Below are positions 9,976 to 18,924 of a DNA stretch of 64,000 bases, in pieces. The notes under the pieces were generated by a model, which saw only the letters and a list, made by a program, of their open reading frames with translations, was not told where the DNA came from and did no database searches. The position numbers were made by a program, and so were the translations under genes. The stretch's first letter is position 1; every line of letters starts with the position of its first letter. This DNA is from an uncultured Pelagibacteraceae bacterium (lineage in GTDB: Bacteria > Pseudomonadota > Alphaproteobacteria > Pelagibacterales > Pelagibacteraceae): contig CACLWL010000001.1 in NCBI GenBank assembly GCA_902610655.1, positions 94,807 through 158,806 of the forward strand, read 5' to 3'.

Positions 9976-10518
9976 CTAATACTTTGAAATTCTTTTTCCG
10001 TCAATTATTTCTTTAAGTTGATCGTATTCTTTGCAATTGCAGCTTTCTAAAATAGTTAATTGCTCAATTGCTTTACCTTTTCTGTTTGTATTTAGATAAA
10101 GTTCACCTAGATATTGGTTTATTCTTTTATGATTTGGCTTAATTTTTAAACCAGATAAATAATATCTTTCAGCTTCAGTATAATTTCCCAGTTTTCGACT
10201 AGTAAATCCTAAATAATTAAGCGTGTCTGCATTGTTCGGTTTTTCTTTGTCAGATTCTAGAAATAAATTAAAAGCTTTCTTATATGTCTTTTCTGCTTTT
10301 GCTAAATTTTTTTCTGCCTTAGTTGTGTTACCTTTTTTTAAGAACTTATCTGCTTTTTTTTCCAAATACTTACCCGACAAAACTAGTTTATGTCCTTTAT
10401 CGTATTTTGATACATTGCCCTCATTTCCGCCATCTGAATCGCCAGCTGATCCTGCGGAAAAAGCTGATACAGTTGAAAGTAAAAAAATAACAATTAGAAC
10501 ACTAATTTTCTTGAACAT
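9976..10518 (-). CDS. Secreted TPR protein (paralogue 1)
   Basis: A 180-aa protein with a clear signal peptide (residues 1-22, VLIVIFLLSTVSAFSA), a short Gly/Ser/Asp-rich linker, then TPR helices (NADTLNYLGFTSRKLGNY and EAERYYLSGLKIKPNHKRI). It ends with LESCNCKEYDQLKEI, a C-x-C-(K/E)-E-Y motif shared with the adjacent protein at 10594-11085. The two have the same layout and many identical positions, so they are a tandem duplication followed by divergence. Expected location is periplasm. Function unknown. Confidence 0.8.
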   Translation of the reverse strand: MFKKISVLIVIFLLSTVSAFSAGSAGDSDGGNEGNVSKYDKGHKLVLSGKYLEKKADKFLKKGNTTKAEKNLAKAEKTYKKAFNLFLESDKEKPNNADTLNYLGFTSRKLGNYTEAERYYLSGLKIKPNHKRINQYLGELYLNTNRKGKAIEQLTILESCNCKEYDQLKEIIDGKRISKY

Positions 10519-10593
10519 GATTGCAATATAGGAATTAAAGTTTTTTTAACAACCATCTTTTTAATTAGTGGACAATTTAACACTTTATTTTGA

Positions 10594-11085
10594 CTAATTT
10601 ATTTGCATTTTTAAATTTTCGTATTCTTCGCATCCACAATTTTTAAGAGAATTAAGTATTTCCTTGGTATCGCTAATTCTATTTTGATTTTTGTAAAAAA
10701 CTCCCAAATTGTACTTAATACTACTATGCTGATCATTTAATTCTAAACCTAAAAGGTAATAAATTTCGGCATTCTCATCAAATCCTAATTTCGCGCTGCA
10801 TAAACCCAGATAATTTAAAATATCAGGATTAGCAGGATCTTCTGCATTTGCTTCTAAAAGATGTTCTAGGGCCTTTTCGTATTTAATCTTTGCTTTTTTA
10901 AACTTACCTTTTTTTTCTGTTTTGATAGCTCTTTCAAGTTCTTTAACTCCCAGTTTATATGGCCCTGCTGGAGGTGGTCCAGATCTTCCCATATTTTCAT
11001 TAATATCTCTAACATCGAGCGAATATACTTCAAATGATATTAAAATTGTAAAAAGAAATAAAAGTGTAAATTTTAGATTTTTCAT
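10594..11085 (-). CDS. Secreted TPR protein (paralogue 2)
   Basis: A 163-aa relative of the neighbouring TPR protein. It has a signal peptide (residues 1-22, FTLLFLFTILISFEVYS), a linker with GPPPAGPYKLG, TPR segments such as NPDILNYLGLCSAKLGF and ENAEIYYLLGLELND, and the closing motif LKNCGCEEYENLK. The stop lies 75 bases upstream of paralogue 1 in the same direction, so both may share a transcript with pxpA, whose stop overlaps this start by one base. Periplasmic scaffold role is inferred from the TPRs only. Confidence 0.8.
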   Translation of the reverse strand: MKNLKFTLLFLFTILISFEVYSLDVRDINENMGRSGPPPAGPYKLGVKELERAIKTEKKGKFKKAKIKYEKALEHLLEANAEDPANPDILNYLGLCSAKLGFDENAEIYYLLGLELNDQHSSIKYNLGVFYKNQNRISDTKEILNSLKNCGCEEYENLKMQIN

Positions 11086-11858
11086 TAACTAAATTTTCTC
11101 ATTTTATTAAGAGCTTTTAAATTTAATTTGTTTTTTAAAAGTTCTTTTTTAATTGCTCTTGCTGTGTTTAAAGAACTTTCATTGTCACCGTGAATACATA
11201 CAGAGTCTATTTCACATGAGATTTGTTTACCTGAATAACAATTAATAGCTTGGTTTCGGACCATTGATAAAACATGTTTTTTGGCTATGTCAGGATCTGT
11301 TATTAATGCATTTGGTTTAGATCTAGAAACTAAATTTCCATCATCCTCATAATTTCGATCAGCAAATATTTCGCAAGCAATTTTCATATTTAATTTTTTT
11401 GCTGCTAATTCCATTTTTGAACCTGTTGGAACAAGATAAATTAAATCTTTATTTAGTTTATAAATTATATTTGCAAGTATGGTTGCTAAATTAATGTCTT
11501 CACACGCCATATTATTTAATGCTCCATGGGGTTTCATATGGGTTACATTTTCATTATGTTTTTCAGCAATAGCTTGAAGAATTTCATATTGTACTAAAAT
11601 TAGTTTTTCAATTTCATTTTTAGAAAGATTAAGTCTTTTTCTTCCAAAATTTTCAGGATCATTAAAGGATGGATGAGCACCAATACTAACTGCATTTTCC
11701 TTTGAAACTAAAATAGTACTATTCATTGTTTCATAATCACCAGCATGATAGCCACACGCAATATTTGCTGAATTAACAATTTCTAATAATTTTGGATCAT
11801 TGACGTTTGAGTGATGTTTAGATTTTTCTCCTAAATCACAATTAATATTAATTTCCAT
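11085..11858 (-). CDS. pxpA: 5-oxoprolinase subunit A
   Basis: LamB/YcsF family subunit of the ATP-dependent 5-oxoprolinase that opens 5-oxoproline (pyroglutamate) to glutamate. The N-terminus MEININCDLGEKS, the ACGYHAGD motif near residue 40, and IGAHPSFNDPENFGR and MKPHGALNNM segments are characteristic. I chose the ATG at 11858 because homology begins there. In-frame ATGs at 11867 and 11888 exist; the last would overlap the divergent pxpB start. No other cyclic substrate is suggested, since the pxpB and pxpC partners are adjacent. One base of its end overlaps the TPR gene downstream. Confidence 0.92.
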   Translation of the reverse strand: MEININCDLGEKSKHHSNVNDPKLLEIVNSANIACGYHAGDYETMNSTILVSKENAVSIGAHPSFNDPENFGRKRLNLSKNEIEKLILVQYEILQAIAEKHNENVTHMKPHGALNNMACEDINLATILANIIYKLNKDLIYLVPTGSKMELAAKKLNMKIACEIFADRNYEDDGNLVSRSKPNALITDPDIAKKHVLSMVRNQAINCYSGKQISCEIDSVCIHGDNESSLNTARAIKKELLKNKLNLKALNKMRKFS

Positions 11859-11886
11859 ACTGTTCATTGATAAAGTATAACATTTC
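11859..11886. promoter_or_regulatory. Very short divergent pxpA/pxpB control region
   Basis: Only 28 bases separate the chosen pxpA start from the pxpB ATG at 11887. The interval holds TATAAC on the plus strand and TATACT on the minus strand, both like -10 elements, but no clear ribosome binding site either way. The -35 regions of each promoter would have to lie inside the opposite gene, or the messages may be almost leaderless. Confidence 0.35.
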
Positions 11887-12570
11887 ATGATTAAAAATAT
11901 ATTAAATCTTGGTGACGCAGCACTGTATTGTGATTTTGGAAATAAGGTCGATCAGAAAACAAACATTAAAGTAATTAAGTATTTTGAAAATATAAAGAAG
12001 CAAAAAATATATGGAATAAATAATTTAACCCCCTCTTATAATAAACTTATAATCTCATTTGACTTAAATATATTAAATTTTACAGAACTTAAAAAAAAGA
12101 TTGAAGATATCAAGGTTTCTGAAAGTGATGTCAAACAAAATCAAAAAATTGTCAAAATACCAACTTGTTGTGATGATGAATTTGCCCTTGATATAGAAAG
12201 ACTTTCATTAAAATTAAATTTAACCAAAAAAGAAATTTTAGAAAAATATTTTAATAAAGAATATTTTTGTTATATGACAGGATTTATTGCTGGAATGCCT
12301 TTCTTAGGCGATATTGATAAAAAAATTAGATTCCAAAGACTTGACACACCAAGAGTTAAAGTTCCCAAAGGTGCTGTAGGTATTACAGAGCAATTTACAA
12401 ATATTTATACTTTTGAAAGTCCTGGTGGATGGAATATTTTAGGAAGAACTCCTATAAAAATTTTTGATCAAGTAAGAGAGAAACAACCTACTTTAATTAA
12501 TCCTGGTGATAAAGTTTTATTCTATGAAATTAACAAAAAAGAATACCTCAAACTTAATGAAAATAAATAA
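11887..12570 (+). CDS. pxpB: 5-oxoprolinase subunit B
   Basis: KipI-like subunit of 5-oxoprolinase, working with PxpA and PxpC. The 227-aa protein begins with the family pattern NLGDAALYCDFG, has the central YMTGFIAGMPFLGD motif and a GGWNILGRTP segment near the C-terminus, as in AHS1-domain proteins. Its end overlaps the preferred pxpC start by 14 bases, indicating translational coupling. KipI homologues in Bacillus inhibit a sporulation kinase, but that role does not apply here, since pxpA is present. Confidence 0.92.
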   Translation: MIKNILNLGDAALYCDFGNKVDQKTNIKVIKYFENIKKQKIYGINNLTPSYNKLIISFDLNILNFTELKKKIEDIKVSESDVKQNQKIVKIPTCCDDEFALDIERLSLKLNLTKKEILEKYFNKEYFCYMTGFIAGMPFLGDIDKKIRFQRLDTPRVKVPKGAVGITEQFTNIYTFESPGGWNILGRTPIKIFDQVREKQPTLINPGDKVLFYEINKKEYLKLNENK

Positions 12571-13501
12571 AATTACAATTTTAAGAGAAGGAATAAATTC
12601 AACTTTCCAAGATTTAGGAAGGAGCAATTTTTATCATATTGGCTTACCCTTTAGTGGTGCAATGGATAAAAGAAACTACTTGATCGCTAATAAATTAGTT
12701 GGAAATAAAAATAATGAAGCAGTTATTGAATTTGCGTATCAGGGGCCACTGATAAAAATTCAGGATGGTAATATAAATTTTGCAGTATCAGGTGATATCA
12801 ATTTTAATATAAAAAAAAATGGTAAATTAATAAATGGTGATTGTTATAAAACATATTTTTTGTCGAAAAATGATGAAATAGATATTGTATCAACTAATAA
12901 CTCAGTTTATGGATATTTCGCTGTGAGTGGTGGTTTTGAATTAAAAAAAAATTTTGGAAGTTTTTCTACCACAGTAAGAGCAAGTGTTGGCGCTAACAAC
13001 GGAAATAAAATCTCGAAAAATCAAAATTTTATTATTAATGATTTTGGAAATAAATATATCGATAAAAGTCTAAAATATATCAATTCAAAAATTGAATATA
13101 TAAGGATATTAAAAGGAACCAATTTCGATTATTTTTTTGAACAATCAATAAAAGAACTTATTTCTAAAGAATTTATAGTCTCAAAACTTTCCGATCGAAT
13201 GGGTATGAGACTTCAAGGACCTAAGATTAAAAATCTAAAAGAGATAAATATTAGGTCAGAAGGTCTTATTAAAGGATTAATCCAAGTTCCGCCAGATGGT
13301 AACCCAATTATTATGTTGTCTGACCATGGAACTATTGGAGGATATCCAAAGATTGGTGCAGTTATAAGCGCTGATTATGATAGATTAATTCAAATACCTT
13401 CAAGAAAAAAAATAAAATTTAAATTAATTGAATTAAAAGAAGCTGAAAAGCTTTACAAATTATATCAAATGGAAACAGAAAATCTTTTAAATCAAATTTA
13501 A
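12557..13501 (+). CDS. pxpC: 5-oxoprolinase subunit C
   Basis: AHS2/KipA-domain subunit of 5-oxoprolinase. Recognisable segments are STFQDLGR and GLPFSGAMDK near the N-terminus, SDRMGMRLQGP in the middle, and HGTIGGYPKIG near the C-terminus. The start chosen is ATG 12557 (MKINKITILREG), where family similarity begins; an in-frame ATG at 12506 would extend it by 17 residues deep into pxpB. About 314 aa, normal length. Its TAA shares a base with the ATG of the following EamA transporter (TAATG). Confidence 0.92.
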   Translation: MKINKITILREGINSTFQDLGRSNFYHIGLPFSGAMDKRNYLIANKLVGNKNNEAVIEFAYQGPLIKIQDGNINFAVSGDINFNIKKNGKLINGDCYKTYFLSKNDEIDIVSTNNSVYGYFAVSGGFELKKNFGSFSTTVRASVGANNGNKISKNQNFIINDFGNKYIDKSLKYINSKIEYIRILKGTNFDYFFEQSIKELISKEFIVSKLSDRMGMRLQGPKIKNLKEINIRSEGLIKGLIQVPPDGNPIIMLSDHGTIGGYPKIGAVISADYDRLIQIPSRKKIKFKLIELKEAEKLYKLYQMETENLLNQI

Positions 13502-14379
13502 TGAAAATTATATCTAAATTACCTGGTCCATTTTTGGTTTTTTTAGGAGCTTTAAGTTTAAGTTTTGGAGGATTGATTGTAAAATCATTTCAAGGCGCAA
13601 ATTTATGGCAAATTCTATTTTGGCGATCAATTTTTTTTATATTAGTTGTAAGTATTTTTTTAATACTGACATATCGAAAAAAAGTTTTTACCGTTTTTAT
13701 TAAATCTGGAGTTCCTGGATTAGTTGGTGGTTTAGTATTATCGACAGGTTTTTGTGGATATGTGTTTGCTATGTATAATACTACTGTTGCAAACACAAAT
13801 TTTATAATTCAAACTCAAACGATATTTTTAGCAATATTTGGATATTTATTCTTAAAAGAAAAAGTTTCAAAACTAACCTTAGTTTCAATTGGTTTAGCAA
13901 TTTCAGGAATTATTTTAATGGTTGGTACCTCACTATCTTCAGGACAAATGTCGGGTAATATTGCAGCTTTTATAATGCCTATATCATTTGCAATTTTGAT
14001 TTTGATCATAAGAAAATATCCTAATGTAGATATGGTACCATTACAACTAGTTGCAGGGATAATTGCTATGACGATCGGTTATATGATTGCTGGAAAAATT
14101 ATTATTTCTTATTATGATATATATTTAGGCTTCTTAGCAGGATTTTTTCAATTAGGTTTTGGCTTTATCTTAATTACTATTGGGGCACGACGGACGCCAT
14201 CAGCATTAGTGGGAATCATAATGTTAACAGAGGCTGTTTTGGGACCTTTGTGGGCCTGGCTTTTCATTAATGAGCAACCACCCGCAATGGTTCTTATAGG
14301 GGGATGTGTTGTAATTATTGCCGTTTTGCTTCAATTTTTACCACTTTTAAAAAAAAATAAGTCTTCATTACAATCTTAA
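13501..14379 (+). CDS. EamA/DMT family transporter
   Basis: A 292-aa drug/metabolite transporter with about ten membrane helices in two EamA repeats (boundaries near residue 145). The first repeat contains SLSFGGLIVKSF and FLKEKVSKL; the second ends with EAVLGPLWAWLFINEQP, a typical EamA signature. Translational coupling to pxpC by a one-base stop/start overlap suggests co-production with 5-oxoprolinase. Transport of 5-oxoproline, glutamate or a related compound is a reasonable hypothesis, not shown by the sequence. The gcv operon follows after the riboswitch leader. Confidence 0.88.
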   Translation: MKIISKLPGPFLVFLGALSLSFGGLIVKSFQGANLWQILFWRSIFFILVVSIFLILTYRKKVFTVFIKSGVPGLVGGLVLSTGFCGYVFAMYNTTVANTNFIIQTQTIFLAIFGYLFLKEKVSKLTLVSIGLAISGIILMVGTSLSSGQMSGNIAAFIMPISFAILILIIRKYPNVDMVPLQLVAGIIAMTIGYMIAGKIIISYYDIYLGFLAGFFQLGFGFILITIGARRTPSALVGIIMLTEAVLGPLWAWLFINEQPPAMVLIGGCVVIIAVLLQFLPLLKKNKSSLQS

Positions 14380-14418
14380 AAGGCTATCATTTTTATAAGC
14401 TTATGTTATAAGATAACT

Positions 14419-14563
14419 ATCGGGAGAGACCACTTTAATGTGGCGCCGAAGGAGCAACCACCCCGGAAACTCTCAGGCAAAAGGACCGTAAATATTAACT
14501 CTGGAAAGAGAAAATTTCTCGCCGAAGGAGCAAATCTCTCAGGCACATAGACAGAGGGGGCGA
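14419..14563 (+). ncRNA. Tandem glycine riboswitch
   Basis: Two consecutive glycine aptamers precede gcvT. Each carries the conserved core: GCCGAAGGAGCAA at 14444-14456 and again at 14520-14532, and CTCTCAGGCA at 14470-14479 and 14536-14545. Aptamer 1 spans about 14419-14489 and aptamer 2 about 14499-14563. Aptamer 2 closes with CTCTG (14499-14503) pairing CAGAG (14552-14556). The tandem form binds glycine and usually switches on glycine cleavage genes. No rho-independent terminator lies between it and the ATG at 14578, so control is more likely at translation initiation. Confidence 0.93.
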
Positions 14564-14576
14564 AGAGTTAATATTT
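14490..14576 (+). promoter_or_regulatory. gcvT: 13-bp helix enclosing glycine aptamer 2 and reaching the gcvT start
   Basis: AAATATTAACTCT (14490-14502) is perfectly complementary to AGAGTTAATATTT (14564-14576), which ends one base before the gcvT ATG (14578). The 3' arm covers most of GAAGAG (14562-14567), a plausible ribosome binding site. The CTCT of the 5' arm is also needed for P1 of aptamer 2, so the two pairings compete. This looks like the expression platform; the direction of switching is inference. Confidence 0.5.
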
Positions 14577-14577
14577 T

Positions 14578-15687
14578 ATGAAAAAAACACCTCTGTACAA
14601 TCTTCATCAAAAATATAAAGCAAAATTTGTACAATTTGCTGGTTATGAAATGCCAATTCAATATGAAACCGGAATTGTAAAAGAGCACATAACTACACGA
14701 AATGCCTCAGGAATATTTGACGTATCTCACATGGGTCAGCTATTTCTTAAGGGTGGGGATGAATTAACAAATGATTTACAAAAAATATTCCCAATCGATT
14801 TAGCAAAAATTTCAATAAATCAAAGTAAATATTCTTTTTTGATGAAAGAAAATGGAGGAATTTACGATGATCTTATAATCACAAAGTTAAAAGATGGTTA
14901 CATGATAATATTAAATGCTGCCTGTAAAGAGACCGATCTTAATATTTTAAAAAAGAAAATCGGAGAAAAATATCAAATTAACTTGTCAGATAACTTATCT
15001 TTAATAGCAATACAGGGGCCCAAAGCAAAAGATGTATTAGAAAAAATTGTACCAGGTGTGATTAAATTGAAATTTATGAATGGTAGTCAATTTAAGTACA
15101 ACGATTTAGATATCTATATAACACGGTCTGGTTATACTGGTGAAGATGGTTTTGAAATTTCAATTAATAATAAAATTGTAGAAAGTTTTGTAGAAAAACT
15201 TATTGAAAATGGATCATCGATGATCGGATTAGGTGCGAGAGATACTTTGAGACTTGAGGCTGGACTTTGTTTATATGGGCATGACCTAGATGAAAATACT
15301 AGCCCAATAGAAGCAAATCTTAAGTGGGCAATCTCAAAAAGTAGGATTAATGATGAGTTTCCAGGATCAGAATTTATTAAAAAACAATATAATGAAGGTG
15401 TCTCAAAGCTCAGAGTTGGAATAAAACCAGACACAAAAGTTATAGCAAGAGAGTCAGTTAAGATATTTGATGGAAAAAATAACGAAATAGGAAAAGTTAC
15501 TAGTGGTACTTTTGGACCTAGTGTTAATGGTCCTATAGCAATGGGATATATTAACAATGACTTTTCTAAGACAAATACTAAAATTTTTTTAGAAGTAAGA
15601 GGTAAAAAGGTTCCAGCAAGTATCTGTAAAATGCCTTTTTATAAAAAAAACTACGTAAAAGGAGGAGAAGATAATGTCAGAAGTTAA
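14578..15687 (+). CDS. gcvT: Glycine cleavage system T protein (aminomethyltransferase)
   Basis: Transfers the methylene group from aminomethyl-lipoyl GcvH to tetrahydrofolate, releasing ammonia. The 369-aa length is standard. Motifs: [25 protein letters not shown] at the N-terminus (folate-domain start), [18 protein letters not shown], and [20 protein letters not shown] (the folate-binding Asp region). The first gene of gcvT-gcvH-gcvP and directly behind the glycine riboswitch, so expression should follow internal glycine. Its end overlaps gcvH by 14 bases. Confidence 0.97.
   Translation: MKKTPLYNLHQKYKAKFVQFAGYEMPIQYETGIVKEHITTRNASGIFDVSHMGQLFLKGGDELTNDLQKIFPIDLAKISINQSKYSFLMKENGGIYDDLIITKLKDGYMIILNAACKETDLNILKKKIGEKYQINLSDNLSLIAIQGPKAKDVLEKIVPGVIKLKFMNGSQFKYNDLDIYITRSGYTGEDGFEISINNKIVESFVEKLIENGSSMIGLGARDTLRLEAGLCLYGHDLDENTSPIEANLKWAISKSRINDEFPGSEFIKKQYNEGVSKLRVGIKPDTKVIARESVKIFDGKNNEIGKVTSGTFGPSVNGPIAMGYINNDFSKTNTKIFLEVRGKKVPASICKMPFYKKNYVKGGEDNVRS
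15661..15667 (+). promoter_or_regulatory. gcvH: Strong ribosome binding site of gcvH
   Basis: GGAGGAG lies six bases before the gcvH ATG at 15674, inside the gcvT coding sequence. It is one of the best Shine-Dalgarno matches in the window, where most genes have none. It may give extra GcvH, the lipoyl carrier that serves the other subunits. Confidence 0.7.
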
Positions 15688-16054
15688 ATTTTCAAAAGAA
15701 CATGAATGGATAACAGTTGAGGGAGAAGTAGCAACCATAGGGATAACCAAACATGCTACTGAATTATTAGGAGATATTGTTTTTGCTGAATTACCAGAGA
15801 AAGGATCGAACGTAAATAAAGACGCTACAGCAGGTGTTGTTGAATCAACTAAAGCTGCAAGCGATGTATATACTCCTATATCTGGAGAAGTAGTAGATAC
15901 TAATCAATCAATTGTTGACGATCCTTCTAAAATTAATTCTGATCCTGAAGGAGATGGGTGGTTTTTCAAACTTAAAATAAAAGATCCTGCTGAAATGAAT
16001 ACTTTAATGAACAGAGATGAATACTATAAATTTGCAAAGGAGAATGCTAGCTAA
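15674..16054 (+). CDS. gcvH: Glycine cleavage system H protein
   Basis: The lipoylated carrier that shuttles the aminomethyl group between P, T and L proteins. It is 126 aa; the lipoyl attachment site is Lys60 in [13 protein letters not shown]. The N-terminus [13 protein letters not shown] is diagnostic, as is the C-terminal [12 protein letters not shown]. It starts within gcvT behind a strong ribosome binding site and ends in a TAATG overlap with gcvP. Lipoylation must come from genes outside the window. Confidence 0.97.
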   Translation: MSEVKFSKEHEWITVEGEVATIGITKHATELLGDIVFAELPEKGSNVNKDATAGVVESTKAASDVYTPISGEVVDTNQSIVDDPSKINSDPEGDGWFFKLKIKDPAEMNTLMNRDEYYKFAKENAS

Positions 16055-18918
16055 TGTTACACAACTCAGAAAAAGATTTTATAAAACGTCATATTGGACC
16101 TTCTAAAAAAGATGAGAAGAATATGCTGGAGGAACTTGGCTATCAATCATTAAATGAATTGATTAAACAAACCGTGCCAGAGAAAATTTTATTTAAAGGA
16201 GAATTAAATATTGGTGAACCAAATTCAGAATATGAAGCTTTAAGAAAACTAAAAGCTATCTCTAAAAAAAATCAAATTTATTCAAATTTTATTGGTATGG
16301 GTTATTATGGGACCTATACTCCAAACGTAATAATAAGAAATATATTGGAAAATCCAGGTTGGTACACTTCCTATACCCCTTATCAACCTGAAGTAGCTCA
16401 AGGTAGATTAGAAATGCTACTTAATTTTCAACAAATGATAGTTGACTTTACTGGAATGGACATAGCAAATGCTTCTCTGTTAGATGAAGGTACAGCGGCT
16501 GCTGAAGCTATGGGTCTTAGTCATAGATTAAATAAAAAAGACAGTAATATGGTTTTTATTTCTAAAGATTGTCATCCACAAACAATTGAGGTGATTAAAA
16601 CTAGAGCAGAACCTTTAGGTCTTAATGTATTAATCGGAGAAGATGACGATCTGAATAAAATTAAAGATGATATTGTTTGTGGTATTTTGCAATACCCTGG
16701 TACATTAGGAGATATTAAAGATCCGAGTGAAAATATTAGTAGAATTAAAAAAAGAAATGGAAAATCTATACTTGCTTGTGATCTTCTATCCTTGGCAAAA
16801 TTAAAGACACCTGCAGAGTTAGGTGCTGATATTGCGATTGGAAGCTCGCAAAGATTTGGTATTCCTTTAGGTTATGGAGGGCCGCATGCTGCATTTTTTG
16901 CAACTAAGGATGAATTCAAAAGATCGATGCCTGGAAGAATTATTGGTGTTTCCATGGATAGACATGGTAATAAAGCATACAGACTTGCACTTCAAACTAG
17001 AGAACAACATATAAGAAGAGATAAAGCTACAAGCAATATTTGTACTGCGCAGGCTTTATTAGCAATAGTTTCAGCAGCATACGCAATTTATCACGGACCA
17101 AAGGGAATTCGCACGATATCAGAACGAGTTTCACAACTAGCAAAAAATTTTGCTGATAAATTAAAGCAATCAGGATACGAACTATATTCTGACTATTTTT
17201 TTGATACTGTTACAGTTCTAACAAAAGATAAAACGGAGCAAATATTTCAAAACGCATTATTACAGAAGGTAAATATCAGAAAAGTAAATTCAAAAATGTT
17301 AGCAATATCATTTGATGAAAAGAAAAATGTATATAGAGCTAATCAACTTTTAAAAATATTTAATTGTGCAGAGTCAATTAAAGAAAATCCAACTGAAAGC
17401 TTACCAAATCTTCCAAAAAAATTATTAAGAACTTCTGCTTTTTTACAACATAAGGTCTTCAATAGTTACCATTCAGAGACAGAAATGCTTAGATATTTAA
17501 AAAGACTTGAAGAAAAAGATATAGCTTTGAATCGATCAATGATTGCACTTGGCTCTTGCACAATGAAGCTTAATGCAGTTGCTGAAATGATACCAATTAG
17601 TTGGAGAGAATTCTCAGAACCACATCCTTTTGTTCCAATAGAACAAATGGAAGGTTTTAGAACTTTGTTTACAGATTTAAAAAATTGGCTACGTTCAGTA
17701 ACAGGATTCTCTGGAGTTTCTCTGCAACCAAACGCTGGTGCTCAAGGAGAATACGCAGGTCTAATGGTGATTAGAAAATATCATATAGATAGAGGGGAAA
17801 AAAATAGAAATGTTTGTTTAATACCGAGTTCTGCACATGGTACAAATCCAGCAAGCGCTCAAATGGTCGGTATGAAAGTAGTGGTTGTGAATTGTGATAA
17901 AGATGGAAATGTAGACTTTGAGGACCTTAAAAAGAAGACTGAACAACACAGTGAAAATCTTGGTGCCTTAATGGTTACTTACCCGTCTACTCATGGAGTT
18001 TTTGAGGAAAAAATTTCACAGATATGTGCACTGATACACAAACATGGTGGTCAAGTATATATGGATGGAGCCAATCTTAATGCTTTAGTTGGAATCGCTA
18101 AACCTGGAAACTTTGGTCCTGATGTTTGTCATATTAATTTACATAAAACTTTTTGTATCCCACATGGTGGTGGTGGTCCAGGTATGGGGCCAATAGCTTG
18201 TAAAAGACACCTAGAGGTATACTTACCATCACATCCAGTAATTAAAGATTGTGGTCCGGCTACAGGCATTGGTCCGATATCAGCTGCCCCATGGGGAAGT
18301 TCAAGTATTTTGTCTATTTCATGGATGTATATTAAAATGATGGGATCTGAAGGATTAAAACTTTCTACACAAATAGCAATTTTAAATGCAAATTATATAG
18401 CAAATAAACTAAAAGATTATTTTCCAATATTATACAAAGGCACTAATGGAAATGTAGCGCATGAATGTATTATTGATATCAGATCTATAAAAAATGACAC
18501 AGGAATAACAGAAGAGGATATTGCAAAGAGGTTGATTGATTTTGGTTTTCATGCTCCGACAATGTCTTGGCCAGTGCCTGGAACTATGATGATCGAACCA
18601 ACAGAAAGCGAAAGTTTGACAGAAATAAATAGATTTTGCGACACTTTAATTAAAATTAAAAAGGAAATTGACAAAGTTAAAAATGGAGAATTTGATAAGG
18701 TTGATAACCCAATTAAAAATGCTCCACACACTGATTTAGAATTAGCTTCAAATGAGTGGAAACATAAATATTCTAGAGAAGAAGCCGCCTATCCATCACA
18801 ATTTTTAAAATCCAATAAATTTTGGCCACCAGTTTCAAGAGTTGATAATGTGTACGGTGACAAAAACCTTTTTTGTACTTGTCCAAGCATGGATGAATTT
18901 AAAGAAGACGCTGCGTAA
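16054..18918 (+). CDS. gcvP: Glycine dehydrogenase (decarboxylating), single-chain P protein
   Basis: PLP-dependent decarboxylation of glycine, loading the aminomethyl group on GcvH. The 954-aa protein is the fused form (both halves that are separate gcvPA/gcvPB in some bacteria). The N-terminal half begins DFIKRHIGPSKKDEKNML; the C-terminal half carries the PLP lysine Lys698 in INLHKTFCIPHGGGGPG. SSAHGTNPASAQM and GSCTMKLNAVAEM are further family marks. Together with gcvT and gcvH it converts glycine to CO2, NH3 and methylene-THF; the L protein is not nearby. Confidence 0.97.
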   Translation: MLHNSEKDFIKRHIGPSKKDEKNMLEELGYQSLNELIKQTVPEKILFKGELNIGEPNSEYEALRKLKAISKKNQIYSNFIGMGYYGTYTPNVIIRNILENPGWYTSYTPYQPEVAQGRLEMLLNFQQMIVDFTGMDIANASLLDEGTAAAEAMGLSHRLNKKDSNMVFISKDCHPQTIEVIKTRAEPLGLNVLIGEDDDLNKIKDDIVCGILQYPGTLGDIKDPSENISRIKKRNGKSILACDLLSLAKLKTPAELGADIAIGSSQRFGIPLGYGGPHAAFFATKDEFKRSMPGRIIGVSMDRHGNKAYRLALQTREQHIRRDKATSNICTAQALLAIVSAAYAIYHGPKGIRTISERVSQLAKNFADKLKQSGYELYSDYFFDTVTVLTKDKTEQIFQNALLQKVNIRKVNSKMLAISFDEKKNVYRANQLLKIFNCAESIKENPTESLPNLPKKLLRTSAFLQHKVFNSYHSETEMLRYLKRLEEKDIALNRSMIALGSCTMKLNAVAEMIPISWREFSEPHPFVPIEQMEGFRTLFTDLKNWLRSVTGFSGVSLQPNAGAQGEYAGLMVIRKYHIDRGEKNRNVCLIPSSAHGTNPASAQMVGMKVVVVNCDKDGNVDFEDLKKKTEQHSENLGALMVTYPSTHGVFEEKISQICALIHKHGGQVYMDGANLNALVGIAKPGNFGPDVCHINLHKTFCIPHGGGGPGMGPIACKRHLEVYLPSHPVIKDCGPATGIGPISAAPWGSSSILSISWMYIKMMGSEGLKLSTQIAILNANYIANKLKDYFPILYKGTNGNVAHECIIDIRSIKNDTGITEEDIAKRLIDFGFHAPTMSWPVPGTMMIEPTESESLTEINRFCDTLIKIKKEIDKVKNGEFDKVDNPIKNAPHTDLELASNEWKHKYSREEAAYPSQFLKSNKFWPPVSRVDNVYGDKNLFCTCPSMDEFKEDAA

Positions 18919-18924
18919 AAACTG

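Noticed and set aside
12506..12556. Earlier ATG of pxpC
   Set aside because: Would place 17 extra residues deep in pxpB with no family similarity; MKINKITILREG at 12557 fits the family start.
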